From positions 10,474 through 74,473 of the forward strand of contig JAFGKO010000295.1 in assembly GCA_016928525.1 (NCBI GenBank): a stretch of 64,000 nt of DNA, read 5' to 3'. Source of the DNA: Anaerolineales bacterium (GTDB lineage Bacteria > Chloroflexota > Anaerolineae > Anaerolineales > Villigracilaceae). The notes under the pieces are model-generated. The model searched no databases, was not told the origin of the DNA, and worked only from the letters and a program-made list of their open reading frames with translations. This document shows, piece after piece, positions 55,337-62,156 of the stretch (position 1 is its first letter; each line of letters opens with the position of its first letter). A program made the translations under genes and the position numbers.

Positions 55337-56326
55337 TCAGCTTTTTGATGACGCCCCTGCATGTGTGATCGTTTTCAATAACTTCCTGTAATAGACATAA
55401 TTCTCATACGGTACATCCGCCCGCACGCGGCCATCCGCCAGGGGAATGTACCCGCCTTCCTCTGTCAGTGGAGCCACCATTTCAATCGCCTCCCGGATGG
55501 CTTCCGGTCCTCTTCGCAGCGCGTCCAGGTCGATCCCGCCAATCAGCTTTAGCTCGCGGCCGAAGGTCTTCCGCAAGCTCGGATAGTGCATCACCGTCGG
55601 CTCCACCTCGCAGGCCCACAGGCAGTCGATGCCCCATTTCAACAGACTGGGGATCAGGGCCTTGATATTGGCATACGTCCGGCAGATGATCGTTCCTACC
55701 TCATATTTTCTGGCGGCCGAAAGTATGGGCTCATACCCTGGCAGGACAAAGGTTTCGTACATTTGTGGCGAGATCAAGGCGCCAGTATTGCACCCAATTG
55801 GCTCGCTGAAGATCAACGCATCCACCTCGACCTCGCGCAAGACCTCCTCTGTCAACCTGGCCGCATACCCTCCCATAACCCGCATGAATTCGCGCACGAA
55901 ATCCGGCTCATATTTCATCTGGCGCACCAACCGGGTAAGAGACTGTGAATCCTCTACCCCCATGGAGATAAAGAAGCCTTCGTGTGCCCGCAGCATCAGC
56001 ACGTGCTCCCGTTCCCTGAGCCGCTTGATTTGCCAGCGCCATCTGGGGAGAATTCTATTGAGCTTGATTTTCCCCAGGCGCCTTTCCAGGGACTCCAGTT
56101 CCTCGAACGTCTTCGGCCAACGCCGCAACCCGGGGATGGGAACCAGGTCGATCTTGAGCTCTTCTTTTGCATCCGCTTCGAACAGCTCCTCGGTCTCCAC
56201 CCGTATTTCATGCCCCTGCTTCTTCCAGGCCTTCAAGGTATCAGCCCGGATGCCTTCTTCGAAGTACGGCAGGCGGTCGGGGTTGCCATAGTGCAGGCTT
56301 TCGTAAAATCTTTGGTGGTTATTCAT
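55337..56326 (-). CDS. Uroporphyrinogen decarboxylase (URO-D) family protein
   Basis: This 329-residue TIM-barrel protein of the URO-D/MtaA/CmuA superfamily has NNHQRFYESLHYGNPDRLPY at the N-terminus, LIFSEPIGCNTGALISPQMY near 195 and LKLIGGIDLDALRRGPEAIR near 265. Many members are corrinoid-dependent methyltransferases and not heme enzymes. The absence of heme or corrinoid genes nearby leaves the reaction open. No strong ribosome binding site is seen before ATG 56326. Confidence 0.82.
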   Translation of the reverse strand: MNNHQRFYESLHYGNPDRLPYFEEGIRADTLKAWKKQGHEIRVETEELFEADAKEELKIDLVPIPGLRRWPKTFEELESLERRLGKIKLNRILPRWRWQIKRLREREHVLMLRAHEGFFISMGVEDSQSLTRLVRQMKYEPDFVREFMRVMGGYAARLTEEVLREVEVDALIFSEPIGCNTGALISPQMYETFVLPGYEPILSAARKYEVGTIICRTYANIKALIPSLLKWGIDCLWACEVEPTVMHYPSLRKTFGRELKLIGGIDLDALRRGPEAIREAIEMVAPLTEEGGYIPLADGRVRADVPYENYVYYRKLLKTITHAGASSKS

Positions 56327-56383
56327 GAGGGTCTCGGAGTGGATTATATCGCACGGCCTATTTTTCTCCCGTTTTATCGTTTG

Positions 56384-56452
56384 TCTTCACCGCAAAGAGC
56401 GCAAAGAAAATGAATAAGACTTCGCGCTCTTCGCGGGCTTCGCGGTTCACAC
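56384..56452. repeat. TTCACCGCAAAGAG inverted repeat element
   Basis: TTCACCGCAAAGAGCGCAAAG (starting about 56386) is inverted as CTTCGCGCTCTTCGCGG...CTTCGCGGTTCAC, ending about 56450. It is a GC-richer relative of the 3454-3537 element and lies directly before a gene start. Confidence 0.6.
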
Positions 56453-56465
56453 TTTTTCTCTTTGG

Positions 56466-56471
56466 TAGAAT
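56466..56471 (+). promoter_or_regulatory. -10 box implying a leaderless transcript
   Basis: TAGAAT is separated from ATG 56478 by six bases, so transcription would start at or beside the start codon. No ribosome binding site is present. Confidence 0.45.
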
Positions 56472-56477
56472 CCAGCC

Positions 56478-57170
56478 ATGCGCTTCGAAATCGAACTCGG
56501 CCCAAAACGATTGACCTTTGATTCCGACCTGCGCGGCTTGCGCATCAAAGGGATAGAGTACCTGTCCGGCCGGGATGGGGTCTTGATCTACGACCAGACC
56601 CGGAACATGCAGGCCGACCAGGTCGAACTGCAAATGTCGACCAACACCAGCACCTTGATCCCCGCCTTGCGCACGCTGGGGGTTCCCTACAGCGCCTACT
56701 TCGACGACAGGAGTGTAGTCGAATCCCAGAACGACATCACCTTCTACTGGGGACCTTCCAAACTGGCTGCCTTCTATAACCGGTTTTCGACCGATGAACT
56801 GGACTACGCCGACCGGGAGCCGGTTATCCGCGAGGCTGTGGAGTTCCTGCATTCGAACCCTGGGGCGCTCCCGCTGCCGGAAGAACTGCTGAAGCGCATG
56901 TCCGAGCCATCCAGGCTGCTGGGCTTCTACCAGGGATTCCCGATCTTCGATGGCTCGACCGGCTTTGCCAAGCTCCAGTCCCGGTTGGGGATTCACCTGG
57001 ATTCCGAAGCCGTCATGGTCTCGACCCCGCTCGATAAATATGAAACCGATGTGTATGAACTGGCCGAAGCCCTCTCAAGGGAGACCGGTTTGGGCTACTC
57101 GAAAAAGAAGAACAGAGTCATCTTTCCCAAGGATGAGATTTTGCTCAAGCAATTGGGGGTGGAGGAGTAG
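56478..57170 (+). CDS. Conserved-looking soluble protein of unknown function
   Basis: This is a 230-residue protein I do not recognise. It has no signal peptide or membrane helix. It begins RFEIELGPKRLTFDSDLRGL, has a beta-rich N-terminal half and a more helical, charged C-terminal half ending KKKNRVIFPKDEILLKQLGV. Base composition and codon use fit the chromosomal genes to its left and not the AT-richer genes to its right, so it marks the edge of the accessory region. Confidence 0.7.
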   Translation: MRFEIELGPKRLTFDSDLRGLRIKGIEYLSGRDGVLIYDQTRNMQADQVELQMSTNTSTLIPALRTLGVPYSAYFDDRSVVESQNDITFYWGPSKLAAFYNRFSTDELDYADREPVIREAVEFLHSNPGALPLPEELLKRMSEPSRLLGFYQGFPIFDGSTGFAKLQSRLGIHLDSEAVMVSTPLDKYETDVYELAEALSRETGLGYSKKKNRVIFPKDEILLKQLGVEE

Positions 57171-57188
57171 ATTAGATCGGCCTGGTCT

Positions 57189-57314
57189 CTATTTGATTGC
57201 GCCTCCGGTCAAAAGCGACAACACCTTTCTTGACAGACTGATCACTTCCTCGCCCGGCATATCCGTAACTCTGATCACCACTTCACGCCTGCGGTGTTCC
57301 TGCGATGACATCAT
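57189..57314 (-). pseudogene. Short frame resembling the end of the DNA methyltransferase
   Basis: This 41-codon frame begins at ATG 57314, overlapping the res-like remnant's stop. It reads REVVIRVTDMPGEEVISLSR, close to the mod C-terminus RVAVKVTDMLGEEVLSVWEG. It may be a diverged mod tail joined to other sequence, or a tiny relic of a separate gene. I do not think it is a complete protein. Confidence 0.45.
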
Positions 57315-57490
57315 TTCGGCATCTCCCTGACAATCTTCACCGTCTCCACGCTGACCGTGCACACGCGCCGCAACAGATCGATGACCTGCTCCTTCACGCC
57401 TCGGCAGGGACGCCATGCAGTGTGGTTTGGGTGTCGATTTCGATGATACCTTTTTCCTTCCGGGCGATCAAACGTGGCCGGGGCAAGAAC
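57311..57490 (-). pseudogene. Decayed C-terminus of a restriction helicase (Res / type ISP-like)
   Basis: Two frames encode pieces of one familiar ending. About 57490-57394 reads RLIARKEKGIIEIDTQTTLH followed by GVPAEA and a stop. About 57402-57311, shifted in frame, reads KEQVIDLLRRVCTVSVETVK, then IVREM. These two motifs end many large restriction/helicase proteins of type III or ISP kind, normally separated by a further ~60 residues. An internal deletion with frameshift is the simplest explanation. It lies downstream of the four effector genes, on the same strand as mod. Confidence 0.55.
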
Positions 57491-57574
57491 CCCCTCCCAG
57501 CCTCCCCGCCTGGGCAAGCGCTTGCCCGTGATCCTCTTCGGCAGATTTCAATTGTGCTTCGAGCACATCGCACA

Positions 57575-58801
57575 TCATAGTGATTTATCCAAATAATCCC
57601 GCAGTTTTTCTGTCACTTGCTCCTGCGCTTTGATAAGCCGAAGTTTGTTGCGCATTTCTACAGCAGGGTCGATAATCGCAGGCTTCAAAGCCTGCATCAA
57701 AGTTTCGATGGAGTCGTAACTTTTTGTTGGCAATACCCAATTGTATTTGGTTTGTAAATTTGCCATCATAGCAAAAGGTTGCTCCCCTTCCTGAATGATA
57801 GGTACAAACGGAATTTGATAATCAGGGACGGTCGCCTGTAGTTCCAGCGGGGACGACTTCGGGTTGGTCACATCGGCAATTACAAAGTAGGAAAGACCCG
57901 CCAACGTCTTGATCGTTTCGGTGAAATCTTTGTCTGTGGGTCGGTCAAAGTCGAAGACGATGGGCACCAGGTCATATTCTCGTAATTTGATGCGCAGTGC
58001 ATCCAATATCGCTTTGCGTTCCGGGATGGAGAAACGACCCAGGATGAGAACCGATTTGGATGTGAACGAGTTGATCACATGGCGAATCTCCTCGTTGTTC
58101 AGGATCAGGTGAATGAACTGGGCAACCTTGATGTTGTCCACCGTAACGAGGGGTTCGTCTTTATGTGTGATGATCAGGTCTTCCTGCTCTTCGAATTCGC
58201 CAACCAGGTCCCAGACGTTGACCCCATACACCTCGCTCCCGGACACTTTTGCCGCAGTGACCTTTGTGCTTATCAAGGTTGCCTGGGTGAGATTGGCGCG
58301 GCTGAGATCCGCTCCATGGAGATCAGCGTGATTGAGATTTGTGAAGGCGAGATTCGCTTGCGACAGGTTTGTGCCCCTCAGGCTGGCGAAACCGATCCGA
58401 GCTTTATAGAGGTTGGCCATGCCAAGATTGGCGTTGCCGAGATTGGCGCCTCTCAACTCGGCCTCACTGAGATTTGCCTCAACGAGGTTTGCTTTGCTGA
58501 GGTTTGCCCCACCCAGATTGGCTTGCTTGAGACTGGCTTTGCCGAGATCGGAGCCGATCAGACTGGCTTGAAAGAGATTGGCTTTCCTGAGATTGGTTCT
58601 GCTGAGGTCTGCGCCGCTCAATTCTGCCTTGTAAAAGTTGACTCTCTTTAGCCTGACTTGGTTAAGATTGATTCCCGGCAATTTGGCTTCGCCGAGATCG
58701 GCTTCACTGAGGTCACTTTTGATATCAGGATTCTCCTCCCGCCACTTATTCCAAACCTCAACCCCTTGACGTAAAATCGCCAGTTGTTCTTCATTCGCCA
58801 T
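57575..58801 (-). CDS. Pentapeptide-repeat protein with a distinct C-terminal alpha/beta domain
   Basis: The protein has 408 residues. A short N-terminal motif EEQLAILRQGVEVWNKWREE, shared by all four cluster members, precedes about 26 pentapeptide repeats (residues ~30-165, A(D/N)LxxA pattern, right-handed beta-helix). In place of a TIR domain it ends in a domain starting SVLILGRFSIPERKAILDAL, then YDLVPIVFDFDRPTDKDF and SYFVIADVTNPKSSPLELQA, which I know from other pentapeptide proteins and which looks like a nucleotide/TIR-like alpha-beta fold; its activity is unknown. It starts 11 bases inside the preceding gene (coupled). Confidence 0.8.
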   Translation of the reverse strand: MANEEQLAILRQGVEVWNKWREENPDIKSDLSEADLGEAKLPGINLNQVRLKRVNFYKAELSGADLSRTNLRKANLFQASLIGSDLGKASLKQANLGGANLSKANLVEANLSEAELRGANLGNANLGMANLYKARIGFASLRGTNLSQANLAFTNLNHADLHGADLSRANLTQATLISTKVTAAKVSGSEVYGVNVWDLVGEFEEQEDLIITHKDEPLVTVDNIKVAQFIHLILNNEEIRHVINSFTSKSVLILGRFSIPERKAILDALRIKLREYDLVPIVFDFDRPTDKDFTETIKTLAGLSYFVIADVTNPKSSPLELQATVPDYQIPFVPIIQEGEQPFAMMANLQTKYNWVLPTKSYDSIETLMQALKPAIIDPAVEMRNKLRLIKAQEQVTEKLRDYLDKSL

Positions 58802-59876
58802 TTGTCTCTCCTCCCGTCGCCTTCAAATCCTGCAACAACCGCTCGAACGCTTTCCGATAACTCCCCTCATCCTTCCAATTCGAGAAATCACCGATATGCC
58901 TCCTGCGCTTGATTTTTGCTGCCCAATCATCGCGCGTTTCCATGACCGCATTATCCAGCCGAACGGGAAACAAAACTAATCGACCTGATGTTTTCTCTTC
59001 TTCCAGCGCAGCTTCGACTTCATCCCCCACCCACTCGCTCTTGACTGAATTCTCCGACAAGATGACTAACAATTTATCTCGCAAGCGAATCTGCCGATCA
59101 ATCGTTGGCCTGATTTGGTCACCAATCTTCATGTCTTCGGGTGCAAACCAGCAGCGCACTCCATTATTCTGCAAATCATCATGTAATTGTTTAGCAAACT
59201 TCTCATCTTTGCTGTTGTAGCTGATAAAGCAAGAGTAATACTGAATGCCCTCACCAAAAAATAATTGGTTTATTTTGTAGGTTATATCGGTAACGTGTTC
59301 CGGGTCAAGGCCAGGAGTATATAACTTTGCAGCTTCGATCTCCCAATCGCTTAGTCCACAGCCACGAAGAAAGATTTCAGGGATTTTACCTTCCGAATTT
59401 TGGATAGTGTCGATGCCAATTGAGCTACGACCAAGATGTTGTGCAGTTTCAAGTTCCTTAGTAGTGTTCAAGAAAAGATTTGCAAAGACGGTGCTCGCAA
59501 AAATTGAGTTTCTGAAATTTGAATTATTTACGTAGGTGTAAGAGAATTGAGTATATATAAATTTTACTTCTGTGAGATTTGCTCCTTCAAGGTTTGCCCC
59601 GTCCATATTCGATTCACTTAGATTTGCACCAAATAGATTTGCATCGCTCATATTTGCCCTACGGAGATTTACGCTGTTGAAATTTGCTCCCTTGAGATTC
59701 GCTTTCCTAAAGAAAGCGCCTTTGAGGCTTGCCCCTTGGAGATTTACTCCTTCTAGATCTTTTCCATCGAGGTATATGCCATCAAGAGTTGGTATAACCA
59801 AAGAATTTTCTTTTCGCCACTCATTCCAAACCCCTACGCCCTGCATCAAAATCTCAAGTTGTTCTCGATTCATCAT
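58791..59876 (-). CDS. Pentapeptide-repeat TIR-domain effector, copy 3
   Basis: This 361-residue protein has the N-terminal EQLEILMQGVGVWNEWRKEN motif, about 16 pentapeptide repeats (~40-125), and a conserved hinge with GKIPEIFLRGCGLSDWEIEA. A TIR domain follows (~210-345): CFISYNSKDEKFAKQL, CWFAPEDMKIGD, LLVILSENSVKSEWVGDEVE. The Glu after Trp (EWVGDE) is where catalytic TIR NADases carry theirs. Expected action is NAD cleavage or signalling when triggered; no assay exists here. It starts 3 bases after the preceding gene and is AT-richer than the chromosome. Confidence 0.85.
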   Translation of the reverse strand: MMNREQLEILMQGVGVWNEWRKENSLVIPTLDGIYLDGKDLEGVNLQGASLKGAFFRKANLKGANFNSVNLRRANMSDANLFGANLSESNMDGANLEGANLTEVKFIYTQFSYTYVNNSNFRNSIFASTVFANLFLNTTKELETAQHLGRSSIGIDTIQNSEGKIPEIFLRGCGLSDWEIEAAKLYTPGLDPEHVTDITYKINQLFFGEGIQYYSCFISYNSKDEKFAKQLHDDLQNNGVRCWFAPEDMKIGDQIRPTIDRQIRLRDKLLVILSENSVKSEWVGDEVEAALEEEKTSGRLVLFPVRLDNAVMETRDDWAAKIKRRRHIGDFSNWKDEGSYRKAFERLLQDLKATGGETNGE

Positions 59877-59879
59877 CTT

Positions 59880-60932
59880 TTACTCTCGCACCTCGTCACC
59901 ACTTGCCTTCAAATCCCGTAACAACCGCTCGAACGCCTTTCGATAGCTCACCTCATCCTTCCAATTCGAAAAATCACCGATATGCCTTCGCCTCTTGACC
60001 TTCGCCGCCCAATCATCGCGCGTATCCATGACCGCATCATCCAGTCGAATTGGAAATAAAACTAACCTGCCTGATGCGCTTTCTTCTTCCAACGCTGCTT
60101 CGACCTCATCCCCCACCCACTCGCTCTTGACCGAATTCTCCGACAAAATAACCAGCAATTTATCTCGCAAGCGTATCTGTCGATCAATCGTTGGCCTGAT
60201 CTGGTCGCCAATCTTTATGTCTTCTAGCGCGAACCAGCAGCGCACGCCATTATCTTGCAAATCATCGTGTATTTGTTGTGCAAATTCCTGATCCTTGCTA
60301 GAGTAGCTAATAAAGCAAGAATAGTATTGAATGCCATCTCCAAGATACAATTGGTGAATCCTGTAGGTAATATCCGTTACTTGCTCGGGATCAAGACCTG
60401 GCGCAGCAAGTTTTGCAAATTCAATCTCTAAATCACTGAGTCCACAGCCACGGAGAAATCCTTCGGGGATTTTTCCTTTTGATAGGAAAAGTGTATCTGT
60501 ACCAATGGTTGATGGCATTTTGTGAATAGCACTATCAATATCAACAACTCCGCTGAGATCATCGAATGCAAAAATTGTATGCCCTAAGTACGCTTTTGAG
60601 AACTTCGAACCGAAGAGGTTAGCTTCAGTGAGATTGGAGCCATAAAGGAACGTTTTTGAAAGGTCAGCATAACTAAGATCTGCTCCACTAAGCTGGGTTG
60701 AAGCGAGATTTGCCTCAATGAGTTTTGCCCGGTTAAGATTTGCTGCGCCTAAATTGGCCTCATGGAGATCGGCTTTGCGAAGATTTGCTTCACTGAAATT
60801 AGCTTGGAAAAGCCACATCATTACTAAATTGGCTTCGCTTAAATCAATTTCTATATTTGGATTATCCTCACGCCACCTATTCCAGCCAATAACCCCTTGT
60901 TTCAATATCTTTATCTGCTCTTGATTCGCCAT
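59880..60932 (-). CDS. Pentapeptide-repeat TIR-domain effector, copy 2
   Basis: The protein has 350 residues with the same layout as its neighbours: EQIKILKQGVIGWNRWREDN, about 15 pentapeptide repeats, the hinge GKIPEGFLRGCGLSDLEIEF and a TIR domain with CFISYSSKDQEFAQQIHDDL and SENSVKSEWVGDEVEAALEE. The TIR part is nearly identical to copy 3 while the repeat part differs, so repeats diverge faster than the effector domain. It begins directly after a fragment identical in frame to the end of mod (60934-61050), as copy 1 does after mod itself. Confidence 0.85.
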   Translation of the reverse strand: MANQEQIKILKQGVIGWNRWREDNPNIEIDLSEANLVMMWLFQANFSEANLRKADLHEANLGAANLNRAKLIEANLASTQLSGADLSYADLSKTFLYGSNLTEANLFGSKFSKAYLGHTIFAFDDLSGVVDIDSAIHKMPSTIGTDTLFLSKGKIPEGFLRGCGLSDLEIEFAKLAAPGLDPEQVTDITYRIHQLYLGDGIQYYSCFISYSSKDQEFAQQIHDDLQDNGVRCWFALEDIKIGDQIRPTIDRQIRLRDKLLVILSENSVKSEWVGDEVEAALEEESASGRLVLFPIRLDDAVMDTRDDWAAKVKRRRHIGDFSNWKDEVSYRKAFERLLRDLKASGDEVRE

Positions 60933-60933
60933 C

Positions 60934-61050
60934 TCACCCCTCCCACGCGGAGGACACTTCCTCGCCCAGCATATCCGTCACCTTGACTGCAACCCGCACG
61001 CCCTCAGCTACCTCCACCACATACTTCCCTTCCACCAGATTATTTCTCTT
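60934..61050 (-). pseudogene. Duplicated 3' end of the DNA methyltransferase gene
   Basis: About 37 codons ending in TGA 60936-60934 read NNLVEGKYVVEVAEGVRVAV, then KVTDMLGEEV.S.WEG. This matches the last residues of Mod (NDLVEGKYVVEVTEGTRVAV...) with only a few changes, and the bases are roughly 85% identical by eye to 62157-62272. The junction to the next start codon (TGAGATG) is also the same in both places. There is no start codon, so it is a fossil of segmental duplication. Confidence 0.85.
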
Positions 61051-61072
61051 CAAAAGGTAATTTATCATTACT

Positions 61073-62155
61073 TTACCTTCCTGTTTCAACGTCCCTTGCC
61101 CATAAATCTCTCAGCAGACGACCGAATGCCTTTCGATAATTCCCCTCATTCTTCCAATTCGAAAAATCACCAATATGCCGTGTTCGCTTGATTTTTGCCA
61201 TCCATCCATCTCGAATGTTTAGTGCAGTATCATCTAGACGAATGGGCAACAATACAATTTTACTTAATGCTTTCTCCTGTTCCAAAGCAGCTTCTACTTC
61301 GTCCCCGACCCATTCACTCTGAACCGAGTTCTCCGACAATATAACCAGCAATTTATCTCGCGAGCGTATCTGGCGATCAATCGTTGGCCTGATTTGGTCA
61401 CCAATCTTCATATCTTCGGGAGCGAACCAGCAACGAACCCCGTTCTCTTGTAAATCATTATGTAACTGTTGGGCAAATTCTTGATCCTTGCTGTTATAGC
61501 TGATGAAAGATGAATAATATTGAATGCTATCACCAAGATAATGGTGATAGATTTTATTGGTAATTTCAATTACCTGATCTGGGTCAAGACCTGGTAAGGC
61601 AAGTTTGGAATATTCGATATCTAGGTTACTCAGGCCACAACCGCGCAAGAATACGTCTGGGATTTTTCCTCTCGACAAGTGAATAGTGTTCATTCCTAAT
61701 GCTGAAGCTGTACGATGTATAGCTTTATCAAGATTCAATGCTTGAGAAAGGTTAAGTGTGACAAGAGTTGTTCTTCCAAAAGCTGCATTTGAAAAATTTA
61801 CTCCATCTAATTGTGTTTCTGTTAAATCAGCCCCTATGAGACTTGATTCTCTAAGATCAGCTCCATCGAGATCAGCTGAAGTGAAATTTGCCCCAACTAA
61901 GTTTGCCCGAGCAAGATTTGCACCTGTGAGAATGGCTCTGGAAAGGTCAGCCCCTAGGAGAATAGATCTAGTTAAATTTACTCTTATGATAATTGCGTCT
62001 CTAAGATAGGCATTATGAAGATTAACTCCAGCTAGATTGCTTTCAGTTAATTCAGCGCTGGAAAGATCAATCTCGATACCAAAATTATCCTCCCTCCACT
62101 TATTCCAAACATCGACACCCTGCTTCAAAATCCCAAGCTGCTCTTGATCCGCCAT
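61073..62155 (-). CDS. Pentapeptide-repeat TIR-domain effector, copy 1
   Basis: The protein has 360 residues: EQLGILKQGVDVWNKWREDN, about 20 pentapeptide repeats (~30-135), the hinge GKIPDVFLRGCGLSNLDIEY and a TIR domain (~215-350) with SFISYNSKDQEFAQQLHNDL and SENSVQSEWVGDEVEAALEQ. It is the most diverged TIR of the three (S/C and K/Q changes; ALSKIVLLPIRLD). Start 62155 follows the mod stop by one base (TGAGATG), so it is read from the mod message. A longer frame from 62188 inside mod is rejected. Confidence 0.85.
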   Translation of the reverse strand: MADQEQLGILKQGVDVWNKWREDNFGIEIDLSSAELTESNLAGVNLHNAYLRDAIIIRVNLTRSILLGADLSRAILTGANLARANLVGANFTSADLDGADLRESSLIGADLTETQLDGVNFSNAAFGRTTLVTLNLSQALNLDKAIHRTASALGMNTIHLSRGKIPDVFLRGCGLSNLDIEYSKLALPGLDPDQVIEITNKIYHHYLGDSIQYYSSFISYNSKDQEFAQQLHNDLQENGVRCWFAPEDMKIGDQIRPTIDRQIRSRDKLLVILSENSVQSEWVGDEVEAALEQEKALSKIVLLPIRLDDTALNIRDGWMAKIKRTRHIGDFSNWKNEGNYRKAFGRLLRDLWARDVETGR

Positions 62156-62156
62156 C

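Noticed and set aside
56358..56996. 212-codon minus-strand frame opposite the 56478 gene
   Set aside because: It starts inside the opposite gene and ends in the repeat element at 56384; it has shadow-like composition.
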